Below are positions 8,913 through 17,724 of a stretch of DNA of 64,000 bases, in pieces. The number at the start of each line of letters is the position of its first letter. The first letter of the stretch is position 1. Location: assembly GCA_017644005.1 (NCBI GenBank), contig JAEPMJ010000004.1:174885-238884 (forward strand), read 5' to 3'. Below the pieces are notes generated by a model, which saw only the letters and a list, made by a program, of their open reading frames with translations, was not told the origin of the DNA and searched no databases. Position numbers and translations under genes: made by a program. The DNA is from Rhizobiaceae bacterium. Lineage in GTDB: Bacteria > Pseudomonadota > Alphaproteobacteria > Rhizobiales > Rhizobiaceae.

Positions 8913-10700
8913 ATGAGTAACGGCAAGGCAGACGCTGACGACAACCGGATGACAGGAGCGGAGATCGTCGTGCGCGCGCTGCGCGACAACGGTGTGGAAC
9001 ATATTTTCGGCTATCCGGGCGGCGCGGTTCTGCCGATCTATGACGAGCTTTTCCAGCAGGAAGAGGTCGAGCACATTCTGGTGCGGCACGAGCAGGGAGC
9101 AGGGCACGCAGCCGAAGGTTATGCACGCTCCACCGGCAAGACGGGGGTAATGCTGGTGACCTCGGGACCCGGTGCCACCAATGCCGTGACGCCGCTGCAG
9201 GATGCCCTGATGGATTCCATTCCATTGGTGTGCATCACCGGCCAGGTGCCGACCACGCTGATCGGCTCTGACGCCTTTCAGGAGTGCGACACGGTCGGCA
9301 TCACCCGACCCTGTACCAAACACAACTGGCTGGTGAAGGACGTCAACGAGCTTGCGGCAACGATCCACGAGGCCTTTCATGTCGCTTCGACCGGGCGGCC
9401 CGGGCCCGTGGTCGTGGACATTCCAAAAGACGTTCAGTTCGCGACCGGCAGCTATGTTTCACCGCAGACGGCGCCGCGCACCAGCTATCAGCCCAAGATG
9501 CAGGGCGACCTGGAGCGGATTAAGGAAGCGGTGAAGCTCATGGCGGGTGCCAAGCGCCCGGTGCTCTATACCGGCGGCGGCGTTATCAATTCGGGGCCGG
9601 AAGCGTGCCATCTCCTGCGTGAACTCGTCGAGCTCACCGGTTTTCCGATCACCTCGACCCTGATGGGTCTGGGCGCCTATCCGGCGTCGGGCGACAACTG
9701 GCTCGGAATGCTGGGTATGCATGGCAGCTACGAAGCCAATCTCGCCATGCATGGCTGCGACGTGATGGTATGCCTGGGCGCGCGCTTTGATGACCGGATC
9801 ACCGGCAGGCTCGATGCGTTTTCGCCGAATTCGCGCAAAATCCATGTCGATATCGATCCGTCGTCGATCAACAAGAATGTGCGCGTCGACGTTCCGATCA
9901 TGGGCGATGTCGGCCGTGTACTGGAAGATATGGTGCGGTTGTGGCGCGCGACCGTGAAGGCCGACAAAAAGGCGATCGCGCCATGGTGGAAAGAGATCGA
10001 GGGCTGGCGCGCCCGGGACTCCTTTGCCTACCGCCCGTCCGACGACGTGATCATGCCGCAATATGCAATCGAGCGGCTCTACGAACTGACCAAGGATCGC
10101 GACGTCTACATCACCACGGAGGTGGGCCAGCACCAGATGTGGGCGGCGCAGCATTTCGGCTTCGAGGCACCCAATCGCTGGATGACTTCAGGCGGCCTCG
10201 GCACGATGGGGTATGGCCTGCCGGCAGCCTTCGGCGTGCAGATCGCACATCCCGACGCGCTGGTGATCGACATAGCCGGCGACGCTTCGGTGCTCATGAC
10301 GATCCAGGAGATGTCGGCGGCGGTGCAGCACAACGCACCGATCAAGATTTTCATCCTGAACAATCAGTATATGGGCATGGTCAGGCAGTGGCAGCAACTG
10401 CTCCACGGCAACCGGCTGTCGCATTCATATACGGAGGCGCTGCCGGATTTCGTGAAGCTCGCGGAAGCTTATGGCGGCCACGGCATTCGTTGCGAAAAGC
10501 CGGGCGACCTGGACGACGCGATCAGGGAGATGATCGAGGTGAAGAAACCGGTGATCTTCGATTGCCGTGTGGCCAATCTCGCCAACTGCTTCCCGATGAT
10601 CCCTTCCGGTAAGGCACATAATGAGATGCTGCTGCCGGACGAGGCGACCGACGAAGCGGTTGCGACTGCAATCGACGCCAAGGGACGCGAGCTGGTGTAG
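8913..10700 (+). CDS. ilvB: Acetolactate synthase large (catalytic) subunit
   Basis: Thiamine-diphosphate enzyme that condenses two pyruvates (or pyruvate and 2-oxobutyrate) in the first common step of valine, leucine and isoleucine synthesis. The 595 residues show the three TPP-enzyme domains: the N-terminal domain with FGYPGGAVLPIYDEL and the catalytic glutamate in VRHEQGAGHAAEGY, the central FAD-binding domain, and the C-terminal TPP domain with GDASVLMTIQE and the NNQYMGMVRQWQ segment. It is preceded by the leader-peptide attenuator and followed after 37 bases by the regulatory subunit. Confidence 0.97.
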   Translation: MSNGKADADDNRMTGAEIVVRALRDNGVEHIFGYPGGAVLPIYDELFQQEEVEHILVRHEQGAGHAAEGYARSTGKTGVMLVTSGPGATNAVTPLQDALMDSIPLVCITGQVPTTLIGSDAFQECDTVGITRPCTKHNWLVKDVNELAATIHEAFHVASTGRPGPVVVDIPKDVQFATGSYVSPQTAPRTSYQPKMQGDLERIKEAVKLMAGAKRPVLYTGGGVINSGPEACHLLRELVELTGFPITSTLMGLGAYPASGDNWLGMLGMHGSYEANLAMHGCDVMVCLGARFDDRITGRLDAFSPNSRKIHVDIDPSSINKNVRVDVPIMGDVGRVLEDMVRLWRATVKADKKAIAPWWKEIEGWRARDSFAYRPSDDVIMPQYAIERLYELTKDRDVYITTEVGQHQMWAAQHFGFEAPNRWMTSGGLGTMGYGLPAAFGVQIAHPDALVIDIAGDASVLMTIQEMSAAVQHNAPIKIFILNNQYMGMVRQWQQLLHGNRLSHSYTEALPDFVKLAEAYGGHGIRCEKPGDLDDAIREMIEVKKPVIFDCRVANLANCFPMIPSGKAHNEMLLPDEATDEAVATAIDAKGRELV

Positions 10701-10737
10701 GCAAACGCCGCCCGGGAAACCAATCAGGACAAGACAA

Positions 10738-11313
10738 ATGAACGCCCAGCACCTTCAACCGACCGGCTCCGCCTACTTCATCGCCAAGGAGACCGAGTTC
10801 CCGGAAAACCACACGCTATCGATACTGGTCGACAACGAACCGGGTGTGCTTGCGCGGGTGATCGGCCTGTTTTCAGGCCGCGGCTACAACATCGACAGCC
10901 TCACGGTTTCCGAAACCGAACATGAGAAGCACCTGTCGCGCATCACGATCGCGACACGCGGCACGCCGCATGTGCTGGAGCAGATACGCCATCAGCTCGA
11001 GCGCATAGTACCGGTCCACCGGGTGATCGACCTGTCCGTTGTTGCAAAGGAGCGCGGGCAGGAGCGCCCGCTGGAACGCGAGCTGGCGCTGGTGAAGGTG
11101 CAGGGCAAGGGCGAGGACCGTGTGGAAGCGCTGCGCCTGGCCGATGCGTTCCGCGCCAGCGTGATCGACGCCAACACCGAACATTTCATCTTCGAGATCA
11201 CAGGTAGGGTCTCCAAGATCGAACAGTTCATTGCGATCATGAAGCCGCTCGGACTTGTCGAAGTGTGCCGCACCGGTGTGGCGGCCATGAACCGCGGCGC
11301 GGAGGGAATGTAG
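10738..11313 (+). CDS. ilvN: Acetolactate synthase small (regulatory) subunit
   Basis: Regulatory partner of IlvB that mediates valine feedback. From the ATG at 10738 it is 191 residues; the frame is open further upstream, but that would extend into ilvB. An N-terminal ACT domain (LSILVDNEPGVLARVIGLF, about residues 25-95) is followed by the ALS small-subunit C-terminal domain. It shares the ilvB transcription unit and attenuator. The family is also called IlvH; the symbol choice is conventional. Confidence 0.96.
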   Translation: MNAQHLQPTGSAYFIAKETEFPENHTLSILVDNEPGVLARVIGLFSGRGYNIDSLTVSETEHEKHLSRITIATRGTPHVLEQIRHQLERIVPVHRVIDLSVVAKERGQERPLERELALVKVQGKGEDRVEALRLADAFRASVIDANTEHFIFEITGRVSKIEQFIAIMKPLGLVEVCRTGVAAMNRGAEGM

Positions 11314-11465
11314 GCGCAGCCTGCCGTTCTTCCCGCATCGCCTTCTATGCCGGCTGTTGACCGCCGCCGGTGAACAACGTGCAATTATCGGCCAACTGAT
11401 CGGCACCGGGCGTGTCTGAGCCAATCGGGATATCGGGCTGCCATAACGTAAAATTCCGGAATCAG

Positions 11466-11482
11466 GGTCAGTATTACTGACC
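11466..11482. promoter_or_regulatory. Inverted repeat upstream of the LysE exporter
   Basis: GGTCAGT-ATT-ACTGACC is a perfect 7-3-7 inverted repeat ending 16 bases before the exporter start. A second palindrome, ATTCCGGAAT, lies at 11453-11462. The position suggests an operator; no regulator gene is adjacent. Confidence 0.45.
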
Positions 11483-11498
11483 TAAATGGGAGGCGCGC

Positions 11499-12095
11499 AT
11501 GTCCGCCGACGTCTTTCTCGCGCTGTTCACCTTTGCTTTTGTATCTTCAGTCACCCCGGGGCCTAACAATTTCATGCTGCTGGCATCGGGCGTGAATTTC
11601 GGTTTCCGGCGCACGATCCCGCATATGCTGGGCATCGGAGCAGGGTTCGTGGCTCTGCTGTTTGCGGTCGGGCTGGGGCTTGGTGCGCTTCTGACGGCAT
11701 ATCCGCATCTGCACCTTGCGCTCAAGATCGCGGGTGGGGCGTATCTGCTTTATCTCGCCTGGAGGATCGCCATGTCGCGCTCCGTGGAGGCGGAGAAGGG
11801 AGCAGCTGCGCGGCCGATGACATTTCTGGAAGCGACCGCGTTTCAATGGGTCAACCCGAAGGCCTGGGTGATGGCGGTGACCGCGATGGCGCTCTATTCG
11901 AGCGCGGATCAGCCTTTCGGCTCCGTTGTGCTCGTCGCGCTGATATTCGGTATCGTGAACCTGCCTTGCGTGTCGAGCTGGACGGCATTCGGCACCGCAC
12001 TGCGCGGCTTCCTGTCCGACCCCGTACGATTGAAATGGTTCAATATCGCCATGGGGCTGCTGCTTGCAGCGTCGATCTGGCCGATGTTGCGCTGA
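11499..12095 (+). CDS. LysE/RhtB family amino-acid exporter
   Basis: A 198-residue integral membrane protein with about six hydrophobic helices, starting SADVFLALFTFAFVSSVTPGPN. The TPGPN motif near residue 22 is the hallmark of the LysE/RhtB family, which exports amino acids or related metabolites. Length is typical. An AG-rich ribosome site precedes the ATG. It lies after ilvN and 71 bases before the nitrile hydratase operon on the same strand; whether it exports a product of either is unknown. Confidence 0.9.
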   Translation: MSADVFLALFTFAFVSSVTPGPNNFMLLASGVNFGFRRTIPHMLGIGAGFVALLFAVGLGLGALLTAYPHLHLALKIAGGAYLLYLAWRIAMSRSVEAEKGAAARPMTFLEATAFQWVNPKAWVMAVTAMALYSSADQPFGSVVLVALIFGIVNLPCVSSWTAFGTALRGFLSDPVRLKWFNIAMGLLLAASIWPMLR

Positions 12096-12166
12096 CGGAC
12101 TGCGCCCCTTTCTGGACCATGCGCCTCCATCTTGTCTGGCGGCCAAGCCGATCATAGGGTTCGCGA

Positions 12167-12781
12167 ATGGGCCACGATCACGACCATGACAACCATCTCG
12201 ACCCGATGGCCGCACGCGTCAAAGCGCTCGAGACCATCCTTGTCGAAAAGGGGCTGGTCGAAGCGGCCGCGATAGACGCGATCATCGAGACCTATGAACA
12301 CAAGGTCGGCCCGGGCAACGGCGCGCGCGTTGTGGCCAGGGCATGGTCCGATCCGGACTTTGCCGCTTGGCTGGCGAATGATGCCACGGCGGCAATTGCC
12401 TCGCTCGGTTTCAGCGGCCGGCAGGGCGAGCATATGCGCGCCGTGTTCAATACACCTCAACAGCATCATCTCATCGTCTGCACGCTGTGCTCCTGCTATC
12501 CCTGGTCGGTGCTCGGGCTGCCACCTGTCTGGTACAAATCACCGCCATATCGCAGCCGTGCGGTCATAGACCCGCGTGGCGTACTGGCCGAATTCGGGCT
12601 GGAGCTGCCAGCGGACATGCAGATCCGTGTCTGGGACTCCACCGCTGAGCTCAGATATCTCGTCGTGCCTATGCGACCGGCCGGAACCGACCATCTCGAT
12701 GAACAGGCGCTGGCGGAACTGGTGACACGCGATTCCATGATCGGCACCGGGCTCGCCTTGTCCGCCGGAGACCCGGAATGA
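12167..12781 (+). CDS. nthA: Nitrile hydratase alpha subunit, cobalt type
   Basis: Hydrates nitriles to amides together with the beta subunit. The 204-residue protein carries the metal-binding sequence [10 protein letters not shown] with cysteines at 105, 108 and 110; threonine after the first cysteine marks the cobalt class, where iron enzymes have serine. A His/Asp-rich start ([10 protein letters not shown]) is common in this subunit. The stop overlaps the beta-subunit start (ATGA). The order alpha-beta-activator is typical of cobalt enzymes in rhizobia. No amidase gene is adjacent. Confidence 0.96.
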   Translation: MGHDHDHDNHLDPMAARVKALETILVEKGLVEAAAIDAIIETYEHKVGPGNGARVVARAWSDPDFAAWLANDATAAIASLGFSGRQGEHMRAVFNTPQQHHLIVCTLCSCYPWSVLGLPPVWYKSPPYRSRAVIDPRGVLAEFGLELPADMQIRVWDSTAELRYLVVPMRPAGTDHLDEQALAELVTRDSMIGTGLALSAGDPE

Positions 12782-13443
12782 ACGGCCCGCAGGACCTTGG
12801 CGGGCAGATGGGTTTCGGCCCGGTCGCACCGGAGCCGGACGAGCCGCTGTTTCATGCCGAATGGGAAAAGCGTGCAATGGGGATGACGGTTGCCGCCGGC
12901 ACGATGGGGCACTGGACGATCGATGAAAGCCGGTTTCAGCGCGAGAGCCTGGCACCTGCCGACTATTACGCATCGAGCTATTATGAAATCTGGATCAAGG
13001 CGCTGGAACGGCTGCTTGAGCGACATGGTTTTGTGAGCGCCGAAGAGCTCGTGGCCGGCAGAGCGATCAATCCGGGCCGGAAGCCGAAGCGGGTCCTGAA
13101 AGCGGGCGAGGTGGCCGGGGTTCTCTCGAAGGGCTTCGCCTGCGACCGGCCGGTTGAGGCGCAGCCGCGCTTTGCCGTTGGAGACAAGGTGCGGACCAGC
13201 AACCGGCATCCCGAAACGCATACGCGCCTGCCGCGTTATGCGCGCGACAAGCTTGGCACCGTCGAGGCTGTTCATGGCGGCTATGTGTTTCCCGACGTCA
13301 ACGCACATGGCGGAGGCGAGGCGCCGCAGCATCTGTACACTGTCGTGTTCGACGGGCGCACGTTGTGGGGCGAGGACTGCGACGCGGGGCTCAGCGTTTC
13401 CGTCGATGCGTGGGAAAGTTATCTGGAGCCCGCCGGCCAATGA
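12778..13443 (+). CDS. nthB: Nitrile hydratase beta subunit
   Basis: Partner of the alpha subunit in the alpha-beta heterodimer and contributor of arginines that hold the oxidised cysteines. The 221-residue length, the MNGPQDLGG start and the C-terminal SH3-like barrel with [14 protein letters not shown] are characteristic. It overlaps nthA at its start and the activator gene at its end, both by ATGA, so all three are translationally coupled. Confidence 0.95.
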   Translation: MNGPQDLGGQMGFGPVAPEPDEPLFHAEWEKRAMGMTVAAGTMGHWTIDESRFQRESLAPADYYASSYYEIWIKALERLLERHGFVSAEELVAGRAINPGRKPKRVLKAGEVAGVLSKGFACDRPVEAQPRFAVGDKVRTSNRHPETHTRLPRYARDKLGTVEAVHGGYVFPDVNAHGGGEAPQHLYTVVFDGRTLWGEDCDAGLSVSVDAWESYLEPAGQ

Positions 13444-13766
13444 ACGACGAGAGCGTGTTTGCCGAACCCTGGCAGGCGCAGGCATTCGCGCTCGCCCTGG
13501 CGCTGCAGGACGCAGGCGTCATCTCGCCGAAGGAATGGTCGGAAGCGCTGGGTGCGCGCCGGGATGCAGCAAACGCAGCGCCCGACGGCAGCGACTACTA
13601 CGATAGCGTCGTCGCCACGCTTGAAGAGCTGCTTGCCGCCCGCGGCATAGCAAGCAAGGCAATGCTTGAGGAGCTGTCCCTTGCCTGGATACGCGCCGCG
13701 CACGCAACGCCGCATGGCAGGCCCGTCGAACTCAGCAACGATCCGGCCTGGCCGGGCCGGACATAG
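13440..13766 (+). CDS. Nitrile hydratase accessory (activator) protein
   Basis: A 108-residue protein starting at the ATG that overlaps the beta-subunit stop. It matches the small beta-subunit-like activator (P14K type) that delivers cobalt to the alpha subunit by subunit exchange: an EPWQAQAFALALALQDAG start, a KEWSEALG helix and the DSVVATLEELL segment. It lacks the C-terminal barrel of the beta subunit, as expected for the activator. An in-frame extension upstream overlaps nthB and is rejected. Confidence 0.88.
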   Translation: MNDESVFAEPWQAQAFALALALQDAGVISPKEWSEALGARRDAANAAPDGSDYYDSVVATLEELLAARGIASKAMLEELSLAWIRAAHATPHGRPVELSNDPAWPGRT

Positions 13767-13775
13767 GCGGCCGAG

Positions 13776-14276
13776 GTGTTGGCGGCCGTCACGCCGCTTC
13801 GCGCGACGATGGCTGCTGCGGCCCTATTGGCGCTGCTGTTCGTAGCCGGGTGGCTGACGCGGCAAGATCCTGACGAGCAGCCTTACCTGGACATTCTGGG
13901 CGGCGGGTTCGTTTTCAACTATCGCGTTGCGGACAATTTCTACGGCTTCACCGCGATCGTCAGGCGCCCGCTCGAATCCGGCTCGATCATCGAGGCCGAG
14001 TTCGAAAACCCCGCTGGCGGCAACCCCATCACAGTTCGCGAACGCGTGAGCCCGATGACCGATCGCTACACGATGCGTACACCCGCGCTGCACGGGATCG
14101 AGGCGAACAAACCCTATCAGGTGACGATCCGCGTGCTCGACCGGCTGGAAACAAGGGAAATCTGGTCGGCGACACGAAGCTATACGAGCCAGATCGGGCA
14201 GCAACAGACGCCGGACAGGCCGCTGACCGTCGGGCCCGGATATCACCTTAATCCGGACAATCCGGACGGCAGGTAG
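13776..14276 (+). CDS. Membrane-anchored protein of unknown function
   Basis: A 166-residue frame from a GTG nine bases after the nitrile hydratase activator; an in-frame ATG at 13809 is an alternative start. One hydrophobic segment (about residues 12-27) would act as signal anchor, leaving a soluble periplasmic domain of about 135 residues that looks rich in beta strands. It has no cysteine, so it is not a lipoprotein. I do not recognise the family. Its tight spacing suggests cotranscription with nitrile hydratase. Confidence 0.65.
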   Translation: MLAAVTPLRATMAAAALLALLFVAGWLTRQDPDEQPYLDILGGGFVFNYRVADNFYGFTAIVRRPLESGSIIEAEFENPAGGNPITVRERVSPMTDRYTMRTPALHGIEANKPYQVTIRVLDRLETREIWSATRSYTSQIGQQQTPDRPLTVGPGYHLNPDNPDGR

Positions 14277-14325
14277 GGACGGCAAGACACTTGCGGGTGC
14301 AGGCCGAATCCCGCAGGGACATCTG

Positions 14326-15453
14326 ATGGAAGTTTCACCCCAGCAGGATGCGGCGCTCAAGGCTGTGTCGCGGTGGCTCAAGGACGGCCAGCCGCAGATT
14401 TTCCGCCTGTTCGGCTACGCCGGAACGGGCAAGACGACGCTGGCGCGCTACTTTGCCGAGCATGTCGATGGCAGCGTGCAATTCGCCGCCTTCACCGGCA
14501 AGGCGGCGCAGGTGCTGCGCGCCAAAGGCGCGGTGAACGCGCGCACGATCCACTCGCTGATCTACCGGCCGCGCGGCGAAGAGCAGGTGGAAGACGAGAC
14601 CACCGGCAAAAAAACCATGTCGCCGACCTTTTCGCTCAACCGGCAAAGCCCGATCGCGAAGGCGGCGCTCGTCATCGTGGACGAATGCTCGATGGTGGAC
14701 GAGGCGCTGGGGCGCGATCTGCTCAGCTTCGGCACCCCGATACTGGTGCTTGGCGACCCAGCGCAGCTGCCGCCGATTTCGGGTGGCGGGTTCTTCACCG
14801 AGCATGAGCCAGACCATCTTCTGACGGAAATTCACCGTCAGGCGCGCGACAACCCGATCATCCGGCTTGCGATGGACGTGCGCGAGGGACGCGAATTCAT
14901 GCGTGGCGACTATGGCGCCGCGCAGGTGATCGGCCGCGATGAAGTGGACCAGGAACTCGTGCTGGAGGCCGACCAGGTGCTTGTCGGCACCAACAGAACC
15001 AGGCGCCGCTACAATCAGCGGCTGCGCACACTGAAAGGCTTCGAGGCGCTTTACCCGCAGGCTGGCGACAAGCTTGTTTGCCTGCGCAACGACCCGAACA
15101 AGGGGCTGCTCAACGGTTCCCTGTGGAAGGTGATGACCTCGTCGAAGGAGACGGTGAAACCCGGCATCAACCTGCTGGTGTCGCCGGAAGAAGACGATCC
15201 CGACCGCGGTGTGGCGAAAATCAAGCTGCTCAAGGCCGCGTTCGAGGACCCGGACTCCGATATTCCCTGGCAGTTGAAGAAGCGCTTTGACGATTTCGAC
15301 TATGGCTATGCACTGACCGTGCACAAGGCGCAGGGCTCGCAATGGAACAATGTGGTGCTGTTCGATGAAAGCTACGCTTTTCGCGATACGCGGCAGCGCT
15401 GGCTTTACACGGCGATCACGCGTGCGGCCGAGCGGCTGACGGTCGTGCGCTAG
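14326..15453 (+). CDS. RecD-like ATP-dependent DNA helicase
   Basis: Stand-alone superfamily 1B helicase of the RecD2/AAA_30 type. The 375 residues contain Walker A GYAGTGKTT (30-38), Walker B VIVDECSMVDEAL, GDPAQLPPI (motif III), and the C-terminal UvrD-like end with YALTVHKAQGSQWNN and YTAITRAAERL. It lacks the long N-terminal extension of Gram-positive RecD2 and there is no recB or recC beside it, so it probably acts alone in repair or displacement. The next gene converges from the other strand after three bases. Confidence 0.92.
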   Translation: MEVSPQQDAALKAVSRWLKDGQPQIFRLFGYAGTGKTTLARYFAEHVDGSVQFAAFTGKAAQVLRAKGAVNARTIHSLIYRPRGEEQVEDETTGKKTMSPTFSLNRQSPIAKAALVIVDECSMVDEALGRDLLSFGTPILVLGDPAQLPPISGGGFFTEHEPDHLLTEIHRQARDNPIIRLAMDVREGREFMRGDYGAAQVIGRDEVDQELVLEADQVLVGTNRTRRRYNQRLRTLKGFEALYPQAGDKLVCLRNDPNKGLLNGSLWKVMTSSKETVKPGINLLVSPEEDDPDRGVAKIKLLKAAFEDPDSDIPWQLKKRFDDFDYGYALTVHKAQGSQWNNVVLFDESYAFRDTRQRWLYTAITRAAERLTVVR

Positions 15454-15456
15454 AAA

Positions 15457-16317
15457 TCACTCGATGGCTATCAGCAGCGCTGTTGCGTCATCGCTGATCT
15501 TCATGCGCGGAAAAGCCCGACCCTCGGGGTCTTCCTCGTGTTCGATGCGGCGCAGCTCGCCGCCAAGTTCTTCCAGCCCGCGCTCGCGCGCGGCTTTGAC
15601 GAGCCCGGCGGCGTCGTAGCGGCGATAGGTATCGACCAGTGCCGCAAATCCGTCGCTTGCAAGCAGCGCGGTTGCCGGCAGGGCAGGCGCGAGTTCAGCG
15701 CTTACAACGTGATCCGCCGCATCAGGAGCCGCGCCCAGCGTCCAGAGCGGCCCGCCCGGCGTGTTGAAAACCGCCCGAGAGGCACGAAGGGTGTCCACTG
15801 TTTGAGCATCGCGGTCAGCGACGGCCAGCTTGCTCAGGCCGCCGGCACGTTCAATCATCGCCGCAGCAATTGCGTTCTCGGCGTGATGCGAAGGCTGCGG
15901 GCTCTCAGCCAAGGCATTGCCGGCCGCGTCGAGCACGAACAACGTACAGTCGCCAAGACCGGACGTGACGAGGCCGCCATTTTCCAGGCGCAGCATCTGG
16001 AAGCCAGCCACAGGCAACTGCCAACCCTGGGGCGGCTCGCTTGCCATGCAATCCACGAAGCGGCCGACGAGCGTGTTGATGGCGCGCACGATCTCGGCCG
16101 TTTCGTGGCCGCGCTCCAGCATACCGGTCATATTAAGGGCGGCGAAAGCAGCGAGCCAGGCGGCGTCGGAGTTATCGTCGCCGACAAGAATACCGCTGCC
16201 TAGCCCGGTTGCGCCATCGATGACGAAAGCCGCGTCGTCAGTCCAGCCGCTCGCGTCCTCGTTGGGGCGCTGCGGGTTGCCGGGCAATGTGAGGGAATCG
16301 ATGACGGTGATCTTCAT
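15457..16317 (-). CDS. PP2C-family protein phosphatase
   Basis: A 286-residue protein from the ATG at 16317. The N-terminal half contains NEDASGW and FVIDGATG, which correspond to the metal-binding aspartate motifs of PPM/PP2C serine/threonine phosphatases; the C-terminal LLASDGFAAL is the third conserved aspartate motif. No membrane segment or extra domain is visible. The substrate and any cognate kinase are unknown. It converges with the helicase gene and lies downstream of a SpoIIAA-like protein on the same strand. Confidence 0.78.
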   Translation of the reverse strand: MKITVIDSLTLPGNPQRPNEDASGWTDDAAFVIDGATGLGSGILVGDDNSDAAWLAAFAALNMTGMLERGHETAEIVRAINTLVGRFVDCMASEPPQGWQLPVAGFQMLRLENGGLVTSGLGDCTLFVLDAAGNALAESPQPSHHAENAIAAAMIERAGGLSKLAVADRDAQTVDTLRASRAVFNTPGGPLWTLGAAPDAADHVVSAELAPALPATALLASDGFAALVDTYRRYDAAGLVKAARERGLEELGGELRRIEHEEDPEGRAFPRMKISDDATALLIAIE

Positions 16318-16373
16318 GGCGGATGGAAGGACCATGCAGCCATGTCGTAACTGTGACAATGCCAGATGCCGAT

Positions 16374-16754
16374 CTAAGCGAGCCACTCCCAGGCTTCTTC
16401 TTCCGCATCGAGGGCAAAGTGGCGAAGTTCGGCGCCGGAGGGGCAGAAAATCTCGGCGATGCGCCGCGTGGCGCTGTTCTCGCCGATCGCGGCGCAGCGG
16501 CTGATATGTTCGCGCGCATGTTGCTGTGCCTCCCTGACCGTGTTCGGAGAGACTTCCTTCCAGTCAACGCCCTCGTTGCCGACAACACGAATCAGAAGGT
16601 CGATGCGCTCCTGTGTGACATAGACGCCTTCAAGCAGGCCGTAGAGGTTTTCGACGTCGGCAGCGCTGACGTGCCCTGCAACTTCCACGGCGAACAGATC
16701 CGGCCGCCCGGTATCGATCCTGCGTATACTGGGTGGGTTGTTCATTGCCGTCAC
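16374..16754 (-). CDS. SpoIIAA/STAS-like protein
   Basis: A 126-residue cytoplasmic protein. A GGAGG site six bases upstream favours the GTG start at 16754 over an in-frame ATG at 16745. The sequence ([20 protein letters not shown], then the [15 protein letters not shown] strand and helix) fits the SpoIIAA-like STAS family. It is 56 bases upstream of the PP2C phosphatase on the same strand. A STAS-like protein beside a PP2C enzyme recalls partner-switching modules, but no anti-sigma kinase is present, so this is only suggestive. Confidence 0.7.
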   Translation of the reverse strand: MTAMNNPPSIRRIDTGRPDLFAVEVAGHVSAADVENLYGLLEGVYVTQERIDLLIRVVGNEGVDWKEVSPNTVREAQQHAREHISRCAAIGENSATRRIAEIFCPSGAELRHFALDAEEEAWEWLA

Positions 16755-16863
16755 GGTCCACCTCCGTCAGTTCCTGGCCTTCAACTCTGTGTGCCGATGG
16801 TACTTTGCATGCGCCGTGTGGCAACTATACAGGAGTTCAGACTATTTGGTTCGGAATCCGCTT

Positions 16864-17610
16864 ATGCCTGCCTCGCTCTCTGTCAACCTGAACGCCGTCG
16901 CGCTGCTGCGCAACCGCCGCGACCTGCCCTGGCCGAGCGTGACGGGCCTCGGCCGCATTGCGCTTGGCGCCGGCGCTGCCGGGCTCACCGTTCATCCCAG
17001 GCCGGATCAGCGGCATGTGCGATTTTCCGACCTCCCGGAGTTGAGGGCGCTCATCGACGACGAGTTTCCGCAGGCCGAATTCAACATCGAAGGTTATCCG
17101 ACCGGCGACTTTCTGGCACTGGTGGAAGAAACCGAGCCGGAGCAAGTGACGCTGGTGCCGGACGACCCGGAACAGCCGACATCGGATCATGGCTGGGATT
17201 TCGTCGCCAACCGGGAAATGCTCGTTGCGATCGTGAAGCGGCTGAAGAAGGGCGGTTCGCGGGTCTCTCTGTTTTGCGATCCCGATGCCTCGGTTGCCCA
17301 GATTGAAGCTGCCGTTGCAACCGGTGCCGACCGGGTCGAGCTCTACACCGGGCCTTATGGCGGTTGCCATGATGATTCCGCAAAGGCGGCTATCGAGCTG
17401 GAAAAGCTAGGCAAAACGGCGGATGCAGCGATTGCCGCAGGACTTGGCGTGAATGCCGGCCACGATCTCACAGTCGCCAATCTGCCCGGACTTTGCCGCC
17501 GCATTCCACAACTGAGGGAAGTGTCCATCGGCCATGGGCTGACCGCGGACGCGCTGGAACACGGGATGGCCGGAACCGTTGGGCGGTTCCTGAAGGCGCT
17601 GGGCGGGTAG
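16864..17610 (+). CDS. pdxJ: Pyridoxine 5'-phosphate synthase
   Basis: Condenses 1-deoxyxylulose 5-phosphate with 3-amino-2-oxopropyl phosphate to form vitamin B6. The ATG at 16864 gives 248 residues and the classical PdxJ start [16 protein letters not shown]. The TIM-barrel active-site segments [20 protein letters not shown] and [10 protein letters not shown], and the C-terminal [12 protein letters not shown], are all present. An upstream extension of the frame would cross the divergent SpoIIAA-like gene and is rejected. Confidence 0.95.
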   Translation: MPASLSVNLNAVALLRNRRDLPWPSVTGLGRIALGAGAAGLTVHPRPDQRHVRFSDLPELRALIDDEFPQAEFNIEGYPTGDFLALVEETEPEQVTLVPDDPEQPTSDHGWDFVANREMLVAIVKRLKKGGSRVSLFCDPDASVAQIEAAVATGADRVELYTGPYGGCHDDSAKAAIELEKLGKTADAAIAAGLGVNAGHDLTVANLPGLCRRIPQLREVSIGHGLTADALEHGMAGTVGRFLKALGG

Positions 17611-17724
17611 GCGCTGTTTGCCTCGGGCTTGTCCCGGGGTCTGCGACAGCGCCATGTTTTCAGCGGCATTGGGCCTGTCGTGCGGGTAGATACTCGCCAC
17701 AAGGTCGAGGGTGACGGCCGGTGG

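Noticed and set aside
8576..8989. N-terminal extension of the HerA-like protein
   Set aside because: It would overlap the ilv leader, terminator and the start of ilvB; the ATG at 8575 or 8590 suffices.
14335..15342. 335-codon frame antisense to the helicase gene
   Set aside because: The plus-strand gene carries complete helicase motifs; the antisense product is His/Arg-rich without domains.
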